DNA from: CAWEWH01 sp963812775
Lineage (GTDB): Bacteria; Pseudomonadota; Alphaproteobacteria; Rhizobiales; Beijerinckiaceae
Assembly (NCBI GenBank): GCA_963812775.1
Contig: CAWEWH010000008.1
Span: forward strand, 1 to 64,000
DNA length: 64,000 bases
Direction of reading: 5' to 3'
This document shows, one piece after another, positions 36,303-45,399 of this stretch. Under the pieces are notes generated by a model. That model was not told the origin of the DNA and did no database searches. It was given only the letters and a program-made list of their open reading frames with translations. The translations under genes were made by a program, and so were the position numbers. Each line of letters opens with the position of its first letter. Positions within the stretch are counted from its first letter, which is position 1.

Positions 36303-37370
36303 ATGCGCCCCAGCGATGTCCTGAAGTTAACCCCCGCCGGCCTCTGCTGCCCCCTCGGCGATTTTCACATCGATCCGACCCGGCCCGTCGGCCGCGCGCT
36401 GATCACCCACGGCCATTCCGATCACGCCCGCGCCGGCCACGGTGCGGTGCTCGCCACCAAGGAGACGCTCGGCCTCATGGGGGTGCGCTACGGCGAAGGT
36501 TTCGCCGGCACGACGCAGGCGGCCGCCTATGGCGAGACCATCGACATGGGTGAGGTACGGGTCACTTTCTGTCCGGCCGGGCACGTGCTGGGCTCCGCCC
36601 AGATCCTGATCGAGACCAAACTCGGCAACGCCGGCAAGCCGCTGCGCATCGTCGCGTCCGGTGACTACAAGCGCGCCGCCGACCCGACCTGCGCGCCGTT
36701 CCAGCCGATGCCGTGCGATGTCTTCATCACCGAGGCGACCTTCGGTCTGCCGGTGTTCCGCCATCCCGACGCCGCCTCCGAGATCGACAAGCTGATGCAG
36801 TCGGTGAAGCTGTTTCCCGAGCGCACGCATGTCGTCGGCGCCTATGCGCTCGGCAAGGCGCAACGCCTCGTCGCGCTCCTGCGCGCCGCCGGCTATGGCG
36901 AGCCGATCTACATTCACGGCGCCATGGAGCGCCTCACGCAGTTCTACCAGGAGAACGGCGTTCCGCTCGGCGACATCCGCAAGGTCGTGGCCGGCGCGCG
37001 TGGAAAGCTCGGCGGCGCCATCGTCCTCTGCCCGCCGAGCGCCACGCAGGATCTCTGGGCGCGGCGCTTTTCCGATCCCGTCACCTCGTTCGCCTCAGGC
37101 TGGATGCGGGTGAGGGCGCGGGCGCGCCAGCAGGGCGCCGAGCTGCCGCTGATCATCTCCGACCATGCCGACTGGCAAGAGCTCACCACCACCATCCTCG
37201 ACACCGGCGCCAGCGAGGTCTGGGTGACGCACGGCGAGGAAGACGCCCTCGTGCACTGGTGCACGCTGAACGGCATCGCCGCGCGCCCGCTGCATCTTCT
37301 CGGCTACGGCGACGAGGAGGCGAATGACGCGGCCGCCGATCCGGCCGTCGCGGCGGAAGGCGAGCCATGA
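36303..37370 (+). CDS. Ligase-associated beta-CASP/MBL exonuclease
   Basis: A 355-residue metallo-beta-lactamase-fold nuclease of the ligase-associated DNA damage response exonuclease family. Zinc ligands are in ALITHGHSDHARAGHG (HxHxDH), the second His in CPAGHVLGSAQI, an Asp in IVASGDYKRAADP, and the terminal His of the beta-CASP part in IISDHADWQEL. It would trim DNA ends before ligation. ATG 36303 has a G-rich stretch upstream. The stop overlaps the ligase start (ATGA), so exonuclease and ligase are coupled. Confidence 0.92.
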   Translation: MRPSDVLKLTPAGLCCPLGDFHIDPTRPVGRALITHGHSDHARAGHGAVLATKETLGLMGVRYGEGFAGTTQAAAYGETIDMGEVRVTFCPAGHVLGSAQILIETKLGNAGKPLRIVASGDYKRAADPTCAPFQPMPCDVFITEATFGLPVFRHPDAASEIDKLMQSVKLFPERTHVVGAYALGKAQRLVALLRAAGYGEPIYIHGAMERLTQFYQENGVPLGDIRKVVAGARGKLGGAIVLCPPSATQDLWARRFSDPVTSFASGWMRVRARARQQGAELPLIISDHADWQELTTTILDTGASEVWVTHGEEDALVHWCTLNGIAARPLHLLGYGDEEANDAAADPAVAAEGEP

Positions 37371-39061
37371 ACAGGTTCGCCGAGCTGCTCGATCGCCTGG
37401 CCTACGAGCCGCGGCGCAACGCCAAGATCCGGCTGATGGCCGACTATTTCCGCACCACGCCCGATCCGGAACGCGGCTTCGCGCTCGCCGCCATGACGGG
37501 CGCGCTCTCCTTCGCCAACGCCAAGCCGGGCCTGATCCGCAACCTCATTGCCGAGCGCACCGACCCGGTGCTGTTTGCGCTCTCATATGACTATGTCGGC
37601 GACCTCTCCGAGACGGTGGCGCTCATGTGGCCGGTGAGCGAGGGCAGCAATCATCCGCCGCCCCCCTCGCTGGCCGAGGTGGTCGAGGCGCTGACCGCCA
37701 CCATGAAGCCCGATCTGCCGCATCTGCTCGCCCGCTGGCTCGACGGCCTCGACGAGACGGGCCGCTGGGCGCTCTTGAAGCTGGTCACCGGCAATCTGCG
37801 CATCGGCGTCTCCGCGCGCCTTGCCAAGACCGCGGTCGCCGAGATGGGCGGCGTCGAGGTCAATGCCGTCGAGGAAGTCTGGCACGGTCTCGAGCCGCCC
37901 TACGAGGCGCTGTTCGCCTGGGTGGCGGGCCACGGCGGGCGTCCGGAATCCCGCGACGTGGCGCCGTTCCGCCCGCCGATGCTGTCGCATCCGCTGGAAG
38001 AGGAGGATTTCGACAAGCTCGATCCCGCCGACTTCGTGGCGGAATGGAAGTGGGACGGCATTCGCGTTCAGGCGGTCGCCGGCCTGCGTCCCAACGGGCG
38101 TCCCCTGGTGCGGCTCTATTCGCGTACCGGCGAGGACATTGCGCCGGCCTTCCCCGATCTCGTCGAGACGATTGCCGACAACAAGGACTTCCGCGGCGCC
38201 ATCGACGGCGAGCTTCTGGTGCTGCGAGACGGGCGCGTGCAGAGCTTCAACGTCCTGCAGCAGCGGCTCAACCGCAAGACCGTCACGCCGAAGCTCGCCG
38301 CCGATTTTCCGGCCCACATCCGCGCCTACGATCTCCTGGCCGAGGGCGACGAGGACCTGCGCGCCTTGCCGTTCGTCGAGCGCCGCCGGCGGCTCGAGGA
38401 TTTCGTCGCGCGGCTCGACAGCCGCAGATTCGATGTCTCGCCGCTGGTGCCGTTCGGGTCATGGCACGAGCTGACCGCGGCGCGCGCCGATCCGGGGGCG
38501 GCCGGCGCCGCCCACGATGCCGACGCAGTCGAGGGCTGCATGCTGAAGCGCCGCGACAGCCCCTATGTGCCCGGCCGTCCCAAGGGGCTGTGGTTCAAGT
38601 GGAAGCGCGACCCCTATCTCGTCGACGCGGTGCTCATGTACGCGCAACGCGGTCACGGCAAGCGCTCTTCCTACTATTCCGACTACACGTTCGGTGTGTG
38701 GCGGGACGGTCCCGACGGTCTCGAACTCGTTCCCGTCGGCAAGGCCTATTTCGGCTTTACCGACGAGGAGCTCATCAAGCTCGACCGCTTCGTCCGCAAG
38801 CGCACCGTCAATCGCTTTGGGCCGGTGCGTGAGGTAGAGCACAGCGAAGACTCCGGCCTCGTTCTCGAAGTGGCCTTCGAGGGGCTGGCGCGCTCGACGC
38901 GCCACAAATCCGGCGTCGCCATGCGCTTCCCGCGCATCAGCCGCATTCGTTGGGACAAGCCGCCGCGCGAGGCCGACCGCATCGAGCTTCTGGAGCGCCT
39001 GCTCGCTGGCATCGAGACGCGCGGCGAGACCAAGGCCGACGCGCCGTCAGCCGTCGGCTGA
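37367..39061 (+). CDS. ATP-dependent DNA ligase (cisplatin-damage-response type)
   Basis: A 564-residue ATP-dependent DNA ligase. The nucleotidyltransferase lysine is in VAEWKWDGIRVQ (KxDG motif I); further motifs are YSRTGEDIAPAFPDL, IDGELLVL, EGCMLKRRDSPYVPGRPKGLWFKWKRDP (motifs IV-V), and an OB domain with GKRSSYYSDYTFGVW. The N-terminal 200 residues are a DNA-binding domain as in LigB/LigI-type enzymes. It seals breaks in the ligase-associated repair set with the exonuclease just upstream and with the helicase and PdeM on the other strand. Its last 15 bases overlap the convergent transporter gene. Confidence 0.93.
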   Translation: MNRFAELLDRLAYEPRRNAKIRLMADYFRTTPDPERGFALAAMTGALSFANAKPGLIRNLIAERTDPVLFALSYDYVGDLSETVALMWPVSEGSNHPPPPSLAEVVEALTATMKPDLPHLLARWLDGLDETGRWALLKLVTGNLRIGVSARLAKTAVAEMGGVEVNAVEEVWHGLEPPYEALFAWVAGHGGRPESRDVAPFRPPMLSHPLEEEDFDKLDPADFVAEWKWDGIRVQAVAGLRPNGRPLVRLYSRTGEDIAPAFPDLVETIADNKDFRGAIDGELLVLRDGRVQSFNVLQQRLNRKTVTPKLAADFPAHIRAYDLLAEGDEDLRALPFVERRRRLEDFVARLDSRRFDVSPLVPFGSWHELTAARADPGAAGAAHDADAVEGCMLKRRDSPYVPGRPKGLWFKWKRDPYLVDAVLMYAQRGHGKRSSYYSDYTFGVWRDGPDGLELVPVGKAYFGFTDEELIKLDRFVRKRTVNRFGPVREVEHSEDSGLVLEVAFEGLARSTRHKSGVAMRFPRISRIRWDKPPREADRIELLERLLAGIETRGETKADAPSAVG

Positions 39062-40624
39062 GGTGGCCGGCGGGTCCGCGGCTTTGTCTGCCTCCCGGGC
39101 CTGCTTTGCCCAGCGCTTGCGTTTCGGCTTTGCCGGCGTCTCGGCAGCCTGTTCGCTGGTCGCGCCGGCGTCAGCCGGGCTCGCAGCCGCCGTCGCCGGG
39201 CGCGGCTTGCGCAAGTCGGCCAGAAGCGGCGCCGAAAGCCCCGAGGCGGCGAGCACGATGACGCCGATCACGCCACCTGCCAGCCCGGCGGCGGCCGGCG
39301 GTGAGCCGCGGATCGGATCGAAGGCGCTGCCGAAGAGGTGCATCGCCGCAACCGCCGTGCCGGCCGCCATGCCGAGCGCCGCCGAGACGCCGCCGAAACG
39401 CATGATCGTGCTCAGGAGCAGCACCGGCGCAAGGCCTGCCGCCGCGAGCGCCAGCGACCACATGACGAGGTTGCCGGCCGTGATGCCGCCCTCGGTCGCA
39501 AGTCGGCTCGCGCCGAGGATGATCGCGGCGACCATCAGGCGCGCCAGGATGAGCTGTCGCGAGGCGGCCGAGCGCGGCGCCAGGAAGGGCCTCTGAATGT
39601 CGTTGGACAGTGAGTTGGCCATGGCGAACGCGAAGGCGACGGCGGCTGCCAGCATGGCGCCGATCGCCGCCGCCGCCATGAGGTTGGCGCCGACCGCGGC
39701 GTTGCTCGTGAGCGTCGCGCGCTCGAAGCTCACCACCGGGATCAAAAAGGCCACGAGCACGACGATGACCGCCGCCCAACGTCCGGCGCGGCGCGCCTCC
39801 TGCGGCGAGACGGCGGACGCGAAGCGCTGGCAAATCGGCGGCAGCGCCGCAGTCCCGAGCATGGCGGCAGCCGCGAGCAGCAAGGCGTCCTCGCTGTCCG
39901 CCACCGTCGAGACACGGACGTACGAGCCGCCGGGATTGCCCCAGACGAGGAGGATGAAGGCCACGCCGGCGGCGATCACCACCGCGGCCCCGGCCGTGAG
40001 ATTGGCGGCGGTGAGGCCGCGCAGGCCGCCGAACACGCTGGCGCACAGGAGTACGGCAACGCAGGCCCGCATGGCGGCAGCCGGGCTCACCGCCAGCGCC
40101 CGCGCCAAGTCGAGGCTGACGGCGTTGATGAGCGCGACGACAACCGGCAGGCAGGCCAGCAGCGTGACCAATGCGGCCGTGAGCCGGGCGAGCCTCCCGT
40201 GGCGGCGTCCGAACAGCTCGGCGATGGTCGATACGCCCGCCATGCGCATCGCCGGCGCCACCATGATCCCGGCGGCGAAGAGCCCGATCGCCGCCCCGAT
40301 GCCGACGACGACCTGATGGTCGCCGGCGACCGCAAGACCGAGCGCGATCGTGGCGATGACAACGGTGTTGGCGGGCAGCGGTACCGAACGGCCGGCGGCA
40401 TCGAACTCGGCGAACAGCATGGTGCGCTTGGCGACGCCCATCGCCGCGAAGGCGATGAGCAGCGGCCCGAACACCAGCGGCGGAATGAGGCTCCCGGGCA
40501 GCCCGACGCGCTCGAGGATGGCCAGCAGGCTGAGAAAGGCCGTAAAGGCGATGAGACCGCCGGTCCACACGACACCGAGGCGCCGGGTAACCTCGGGCCT
40601 GAGGGGCGCGGTCGCGTCGAGCAT
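39047..40624 (-). CDS. Sodium:solute symporter (SSS)-like transporter
   Basis: A 525-residue membrane protein with about 13 hydrophobic helices, related to ActP/PutP-type sodium:solute symporters. Supporting pieces: MRMAGVSTIAELFGRRHGRLARLTA (the SSS helix 3-4 region), AALPPICQRFASAVSPQEARRAGRWA (the ActP-like HxxxRF/ARR loop), and ANSLSNDIQRPFLAP. The last 60 residues are a cytoplasmic Lys/Ala/Pro-rich tail. The sequence is quite divergent, so substrate (a carboxylate would be usual) is not assigned. It is divergent from a NarL-type regulator, with about 95 bases between, an arrangement that suggests local control. Confidence 0.75.
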   Translation of the reverse strand: MLDATAPLRPEVTRRLGVVWTGGLIAFTAFLSLLAILERVGLPGSLIPPLVFGPLLIAFAAMGVAKRTMLFAEFDAAGRSVPLPANTVVIATIALGLAVAGDHQVVVGIGAAIGLFAAGIMVAPAMRMAGVSTIAELFGRRHGRLARLTAALVTLLACLPVVVALINAVSLDLARALAVSPAAAMRACVAVLLCASVFGGLRGLTAANLTAGAAVVIAAGVAFILLVWGNPGGSYVRVSTVADSEDALLLAAAAMLGTAALPPICQRFASAVSPQEARRAGRWAAVIVVLVAFLIPVVSFERATLTSNAAVGANLMAAAAIGAMLAAAVAFAFAMANSLSNDIQRPFLAPRSAASRQLILARLMVAAIILGASRLATEGGITAGNLVMWSLALAAAGLAPVLLLSTIMRFGGVSAALGMAAGTAVAAMHLFGSAFDPIRGSPPAAAGLAGGVIGVIVLAASGLSAPLLADLRKPRPATAAASPADAGATSEQAAETPAKPKRKRWAKQAREADKAADPPATSADG

Positions 40625-40720
40625 TCCGATCCTCGCGGGTTATGGCGCGGCTTGTGCCGGTCGTGATACACGAGCCGCAGGAATTGCGCACCGTCCCGGA
40701 GGACGGAAGGGGGAACGCGC

Positions 40721-41392
40721 TTGAGCGCCGAGCATGCGATAACGATCATCGTGGCCGATGATCATCCGCTGTTTCGCGGCGCGTTGCGTCAGGCGGTCGC
40801 GGGCCTGATCCCCGGCGCTGCCGTCGCGGAGGCAGGCAACTTCGACGAGACGACGGCCGCCATCGCGGCGGTTGGCGATCCCGATCTGATCCTGCTCGAT
40901 CTGACGATGCCGGGCGCGCAGGGATTCTCCGGCCTCATGTATTTGAGAGCTCAGCATCCGAGCATTCCGGTGGTCGTCGTCTCGGCCAACGACGATCCCG
41001 CCGTGATCCGGCGCTGCATCGAGTTCGGGGCGGCCGGCTATATTCCGAAATCCCTCGGCGTCGACGCCATGGGGGCGGCGCTGCGGCGAGTGCTGGGCGG
41101 CGACACCTGGACGCCGCCCGATGTCGATCTCTCGGCGCCCGGCGACCGCGAGACGGCCGAGCTCGTGAAGCGGCTTGGGCGGCTGACGCCGCAGCAGGTG
41201 CGGGTGCTGATGATGCTGTCGGGGGGCTTGCTCAACAAGCAGATCGCCTACGAGCTCAGCGTCTCGGAGGCGACGGTGAAGGCGCATGTCTCGGCCATCC
41301 TGCAGAAGCTCGGCGTCGAGAGCCGCACGCAGGCGGTCATCGCCGCCGCCAAGATCGCCAAGGGGCAATGGACGAGCGCTCCCCTCGAATGA
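40721..41392 (+). CDS. NarL/FixJ-family response regulator
   Basis: A 223-residue two-component regulator. The receiver domain has the acidic pair in VADDHPLF, the phospho-acceptor Asp60 in DLILLDLTMPGAQG, and Lys in AAGYIPKSLG. The LuxR-type HTH runs from about residue 153 to 210 (LTPQQVRVLMMLSGGLLNKQIAYELSVSEATVKAHV). The start is TTG 40721, after GGAGG at about 40697; no better in-frame start is visible. No histidine kinase is adjacent; the SSS-fused hybrid kinase at 55.7-59.2 kb is a possible partner because relatives of this regulator pair with such kinases, but that is inference. Confidence 0.9.
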   Translation: MSAEHAITIIVADDHPLFRGALRQAVAGLIPGAAVAEAGNFDETTAAIAAVGDPDLILLDLTMPGAQGFSGLMYLRAQHPSIPVVVVSANDDPAVIRRCIEFGAAGYIPKSLGVDAMGAALRRVLGGDTWTPPDVDLSAPGDRETAELVKRLGRLTPQQVRVLMMLSGGLLNKQIAYELSVSEATVKAHVSAILQKLGVESRTQAVIAAAKIAKGQWTSAPLE

Positions 41393-41416
41393 CAAGCTCA
41401 ATCGCGGTGATTCACG

Positions 41417-41680
41417 ATGGCTGACGGACAAGTCAATCGCTTTCTCGGCGGCTCGCTCTCCTCGACATTGGTCAAGCTGCTCTTCCTGTCGCTCATTGTC
41501 GGCGCCTTCATGGCGTTCCTCGACCTGACGCCCTGGGGACTGATCGAGAGCTTTGTCGACTTCATCCGCCGTGTCTTCGGCAGCGGCTTTGCGGCGGTGC
41601 GCGAGGTCGGCCGCTGGCTGCTCTTCGGCGCCGTCATCGTCGTGCCGTTGTGGCTGCTGAGCCGCTTGCTGCGGAGGTGA
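41417..41680 (+). CDS. DUF6460 small membrane protein
   Basis: An 87-residue protein with two membrane helices (TLVKLLFLSLIVGAFMAFLDL and VGRWLLFGAVIVVPLWLLSRL) joined by the amphipathic WGLIESFVDFIRRVFGSG. It fits the DUF6460 family of Alphaproteobacteria, whose function is not known. Its stop codon overlaps a GTG of the next frame, and it carries the Shine-Dalgarno GGAGG for the ChaC-like gene in its last codons. Confidence 0.8.
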   Translation: MADGQVNRFLGGSLSSTLVKLLFLSLIVGAFMAFLDLTPWGLIESFVDFIRRVFGSGFAAVREVGRWLLFGAVIVVPLWLLSRLLRR

Positions 41681-41685
41681 CGGGC

Positions 41686-42430
41686 GTGACCTCGCCGCCC
41701 GAGCCAAAGCCCGACCTTGCCTCCCTGACGGGCATCGCCTTGACGCGCGAGGCGCTCAACGACGATGCCTTGCGCGAGCAGCTGCAGGCCTACCTGCCGG
41801 CCGGCACGCGCTTCTTCACCGACGAGGAGCACCGGGCGGGCATCGATGCCATGCTGAGAGAGCGCGATGCGGCCGAGGACGTTCTGGGTGTTCGGCTACG
41901 GCTCGCTCATCTGGAACCCTGTCGTCGACCATGTCGAGCGCCGCGCTGGCACCATCAACGGCTTCCATCGCCGCTTCTGCTTGTGGGCACCGCTCGGCCG
42001 CGGCACCCCCAAGCAGCCGTCGCTGACGCTCGGTCTCGATCGGGGTGGGCGCTGCCGCGGCGTCGCCTTCCGGATCGAGGCGGCTCGCGCCCGTGAGGAA
42101 CTGCTGCTGCTCTGGCGGCGCGAAATGTTGACCGGCGCCTATGTGCCGCGCTGGATCGACGTTGCGACCGCAACCGAGCCGGTGCGGGCCGTCGCCTTCG
42201 TCATCAATCGCGGCCATCGCGGCTATGCCGGCCGCCTCCCCGAGGCGGACGTGGTGTCCTGTCTTGCGATGGCGCGCGGCTTTCTCGGCACCAGCGCCGA
42301 ATATCTCGACCACACCATCGCGGCGCTTGAGGAATTCGGTATCGACGATCCGGCACTGAGGCGGCTGCAGCGGCGCGTCAAGGCCTTCGTGCCCGCGCCT
42401 GTGACCGATGCAATCAAAACGATTGATTAG
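41686..42430 (+). pseudogene. ChaC-like gamma-glutamylcyclotransferase (one frameshift)
   Basis: ChaC-family enzyme that degrades glutathione to 5-oxoproline and Cys-Gly. The first part (DLASLTGIALTREALNDDALREQL, TRFFTDEEHRAGIDAML) is in one frame. Near 41880 the frame slips and continues as WVFGYGSLIWNPVVDHVERR with the conserved YGSL substrate loop, FCLWAPLGRGTPKQPSLTLGLDRGG, then REMLTGAYVPRWIDVAT with the catalytic-type Glu. GGAGG at 41673-41677 sets the start at GTG 41686; GTG 41677 is too close to it. Joined length (about 248 residues) is normal. The part from ATG 41867 alone (187 residues) might still fold. The slip may be a sequencing error. Confidence 0.82.
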
Positions 42431-42465
42431 GCATCCGGCCGCAGCGAGGCTAACTCCTCATTCAA

Positions 42466-43815
42466 ATGACATCGGCTGACCCCATCGCCCCGCAGGCCGG
42501 CCGTCGCATCGAGGCGACGAATCGCCGCGTCGTCGTCCTCGCCGTGCCGATGATGCTGTCGCATGTCACCGAGCCGCTGCTCGGTCTCGTTGACGCCGTG
42601 GTCATCGGCCGCCTCGGTGACGCCGCGCTCCTCGGCGCCGTAGCGCTCGGCGCGGTGATTTTCGATTTCCTGTTCTGGGCCTTCGGCGCCTTGCGCCTCG
42701 GTACGGCGGGACTGACCGCGCAGGCCTATGGCGCCGGCGACGATCCGGAGGTCGAGGTGGCGCTCGCCCGCGCGCTTGTGGTCGGGGCGCTTTGCGGCGT
42801 TGCGCTCGTCGCCCTGCAGGCCCCCATCATGACGGTGACCTTCGCGCTTGTCGGCGCCAGCGATGCCGTCACCGAGGCGACCCGCACCTATATGGCGATC
42901 CGCATCTGGGGGGCGCCCTTCGCGCTCGCCAACTTCGCCATCCTCGGCTCGGTGATCGGGCGCGCCCGCACCGATCTCGGCCTCCTCCTGCAGGTGGTCA
43001 TCAACGCCGTCAACATGGTCCTGGCCGTGGTGCTGGTGCTGGGCTTCGGGTTCGGCATCGCCGGCGCTGCCTTTGCGACCCTGGCGGCCGAGGTCGTCGG
43101 CGTCGCCCTCGGTCTCGTCGTGCTGGCGCGCCTCGGCGCCCGCCCGTGGACGGCGGCGCGCGCCGAGGTCTTCGACGGCGCCGCCATGCGCCGCACGCTC
43201 GCGGTCAACACCGACATCATGATCCGCACCGTGGCGCTGAGCTTCGCGTTCGCCTTCTTCACCTCGCAGGGCGCGCGCGCCGGAGACACGACGCTCGCCG
43301 CCAACGCCGTCCTGTACAACATGTTCATGATCGGCGCCTTCTTCCTCGATGGCTTCGCCACCGCTGCCGAGCAGCTTTGCGGCCAGGCGCTCGGCGCCCG
43401 TGACGAGCGCGGCTTCCGGCGTGTCGTCGTTCTGGCACTCGGCTGGAGCCTCGTGGTCGGCGCCGCCGTATCGGCGATCTTCCTTGCCGGCGGCGAGATG
43501 TTCGTCGACTTCGTCTCGACCAATGAAGGCGTGCGCGCCGAGGCGAGGGCCTTCCTCGTCTTCGCCGCCTTGACGCCGCTCGCCGGCGCCGCCGCCTTCG
43601 CGTATGACGGCATCTACACGGGGGCCACCTGGACGGCTGCCATGCGCAACCTGATGCTGATTGCGCTCGCGCTGTTCCTCGGTCTGGTTTGGCTGCTGGC
43701 GCCGAAGGGCAATGCCGGATTGTGGACCGCGCTGCTGATCTTCCTGGCCGTCCGCGGCACCGGCCAGGCGCTGCTCTATCGGCGCCTGACGCGCCGCGCC
43801 TTCGCGTCAGCCTGA
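42466..43815 (+). CDS. MATE-family multidrug/toxin efflux transporter
   Basis: A 449-residue inner-membrane antiporter of the MATE (DinF-like) family with 12 expected helices in two halves. Segments: NRRVVVLAVPMMLSHVTEPLLGLVDAVVIGRLGDAALLGAVALG, the GTAGLTAQAYGAGDDPEVE loop, VINAVNMVLAVVLVLGFGFGIAGAAFATLAAE, and FLDGFATAAEQLCGQALGARD in the second half. It exports drugs or metabolites against Na+ or H+. It lies 36 bases after the ChaC-like gene and converges with pyrD. Confidence 0.92.
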   Translation: MTSADPIAPQAGRRIEATNRRVVVLAVPMMLSHVTEPLLGLVDAVVIGRLGDAALLGAVALGAVIFDFLFWAFGALRLGTAGLTAQAYGAGDDPEVEVALARALVVGALCGVALVALQAPIMTVTFALVGASDAVTEATRTYMAIRIWGAPFALANFAILGSVIGRARTDLGLLLQVVINAVNMVLAVVLVLGFGFGIAGAAFATLAAEVVGVALGLVVLARLGARPWTAARAEVFDGAAMRRTLAVNTDIMIRTVALSFAFAFFTSQGARAGDTTLAANAVLYNMFMIGAFFLDGFATAAEQLCGQALGARDERGFRRVVVLALGWSLVVGAAVSAIFLAGGEMFVDFVSTNEGVRAEARAFLVFAALTPLAGAAAFAYDGIYTGATWTAAMRNLMLIALALFLGLVWLLAPKGNAGLWTALLIFLAVRGTGQALLYRRLTRRAFASA

Positions 43816-43825
43816 CGCCTTAGCG

Positions 43826-44917
43826 TCAGCCTGATTTGCCCGCCTGGCGGGCGATGTGTGCCGCGTCGCGGCCGACGATATCGGTGAGCCGGGCGATGTT
43901 GCGCCGCTGCAGGCGTTCGACGAGGCCCTGCTTGATGGCGGCGACGAGGCCAGGCCCGTGGAAGACGAGGGCCGTGTAGAGCTGGACGAGGGAGGCGCCG
44001 GCCAACAGCTTCGTCCAGGCCGCATCGGCGGAATCGATGCCGCCGACCCCGATGAGCGGGAAGGCCCCTTCGACCCGCCTGTAGGTTTCGGCCAGCATGC
44101 GCGTCGACGAGGAAAACAACGGCCTCCCCGAAAGGCCGCCGGTCTCGGCCGCGCCGGCCTTGTCGACGAGGGTCGATGGCCGCGCCAACGTGGTGTTGGC
44201 GACGACGAGCCCGTCGACGCCGCGCCGGCGCGCCACGGCCACGATGGCGTCGAGCTCCTGGAGCGACACGTCCGGGGCGATCTTGAGGAGCACCGGCTTT
44301 CGCCCGTGCGTCGCCGCCGCGTCGCGTGCCGCGAGAACGCGCGCCAAGAGATCGTCGAGCGCCGTCTCCTGTTGCAGATCGCGCAAGCCGGGCGTGTTCG
44401 GTGACGACACGTTGACGTTGAAATAGCTGGCATAGGGCGCCAAGGCGGTGATGCCGGCGGCGTAGTCGGCGATGCGGTCGCGGGCGTCCTTGTTGGCTCC
44501 GATATTGACGCCGACGATGCCGCTGCCGCGCCGGCGCGCCAGGCGCGCCGCGGCGGCCTCGTGGCCGTCATTGTTGAAGCCGAGGCGGTTCACCACGGCC
44601 TCGTCGGCGGTCAGCCTGAAGACGCGCGGGCGCGGATTGCCCGCCTGCGGCCGCGGCGTGATGGTCCCGATCTCGACGAAGCCGAAGCCCAACCCCAGCA
44701 TTGCGCCCGGCACCTCGGCATTCTTGTCGAAGCCGGCCGCAAGGCCGATGGGATTGGGGAAGGCGAGGCCGAAGGCGCTGACCGCAAGGCGTGGATCGTC
44801 GGCCGGTGAGGCCGAGGCCGGTGTCCAGGCCATCGCCGTGACGGTGAGGCGGTGCGCTGTCTCCGCCTCGAGGCGCGCGAGGAGCGGCCGCGCGAGGCCG
44901 GCCAGGAGGCTGATCAC
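43826..44917 (-). CDS. pyrD: Dihydroorotate dehydrogenase (quinone), class 2
   Basis: A 363-residue membrane-associated flavoenzyme that oxidises dihydroorotate to orotate in pyrimidine synthesis and passes electrons to quinone. The class 2 N-terminal helix is present (LLAGLARPLLARLEAETAHRL), then NPIGLAAGFDKNAEVPGAML, GFVEIGTITPRPQAGNPRPRVFRL, GVNIGANKDA, and NVSSPNTPGLRDLQ with the catalytic Ser; FSSSTRMLAETYRR and GVGGIDSADAAWTKLLAGASLVQLYTALVF bind FMN. The GTG start at 44917 overlaps the DUF952 stop (GTGA). The pyrD-DUF952 pairing is common in Rhizobiales. Confidence 0.93.
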   Translation of the reverse strand: MISLLAGLARPLLARLEAETAHRLTVTAMAWTPASASPADDPRLAVSAFGLAFPNPIGLAAGFDKNAEVPGAMLGLGFGFVEIGTITPRPQAGNPRPRVFRLTADEAVVNRLGFNNDGHEAAAARLARRRGSGIVGVNIGANKDARDRIADYAAGITALAPYASYFNVNVSSPNTPGLRDLQQETALDDLLARVLAARDAAATHGRKPVLLKIAPDVSLQELDAIVAVARRRGVDGLVVANTTLARPSTLVDKAGAAETGGLSGRPLFSSSTRMLAETYRRVEGAFPLIGVGGIDSADAAWTKLLAGASLVQLYTALVFHGPGLVAAIKQGLVERLQRRNIARLTDIVGRDAAHIARQAGKSG

Positions 44918-45258
44918 GCCACGAGCTCCGGAAAGGCGTGGCCGCCGTCGGCGCCGAGCGGCAACGGCTCGACCCAGCGCACGGCCGTCAACGGCAGCAC
45001 ATCGTAGAGGTGCGGGAAGAGATCGCCGTCGCGCGAGGGCTCGTAGCGCAGCTTGTGCCCGAGGGCATCGGCATCGACCGCGACCAGCACGAGATCGGCC
45101 TGGCCGGCGAAGTGCCGCCGCGCCGTCTCCTTCACCTGCGCGGTGGTGGAAAAGTGGATGAAGCCGTCGGCAACATCGACGCCGGCGCCATGAAACACGC
45201 CGTGCTTCGCGGCTGCCTGCCAAACGCCGCGCGGACAGATTTTATAGATCAGTGGCAA
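44914..45258 (-). CDS. DUF952 family protein
   Basis: A 114-residue cytoplasmic protein of the DUF952 family: PLIYKICPRGVWQAA, DVADGFIHFSTTAQVKETARRHFAGQADLVLVAVD, LRYEPSRDGDLFPHLYDVLPL. The family is related to ADP-ribosyl-type folds but no activity is established. The start is TTG 45258 with GGGAG upstream; the open frame extends far above but lacks family similarity there. The stop overlaps the pyrD start. Confidence 0.85.
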   Translation of the reverse strand: MPLIYKICPRGVWQAAAKHGVFHGAGVDVADGFIHFSTTAQVKETARRHFAGQADLVLVAVDADALGHKLRYEPSRDGDLFPHLYDVLPLTAVRWVEPLPLGADGGHAFPELVA

Positions 45259-45399
45259 GACCGCTCCCGTCCCTGCCGCCAGGGTGTACGGGTAGGAGCC
45301 CGTCCCCGCAATGCCGTTGGCTTTGGTTCTGGGGGTTGCCTTCCGCGTCGCAGGGCAATAAATCCTAGTATGTCTTTCCGCCTGCCCCCCGGACCCACC

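Noticed and set aside
45327..45341. LexA-like sequence GTTCTGGGGGTTGCC upstream of the S24 regulator
   Set aside because: Only the first half matches GTTC-N7-GTTC; the second half is wrong, so it is not supported as an operator.
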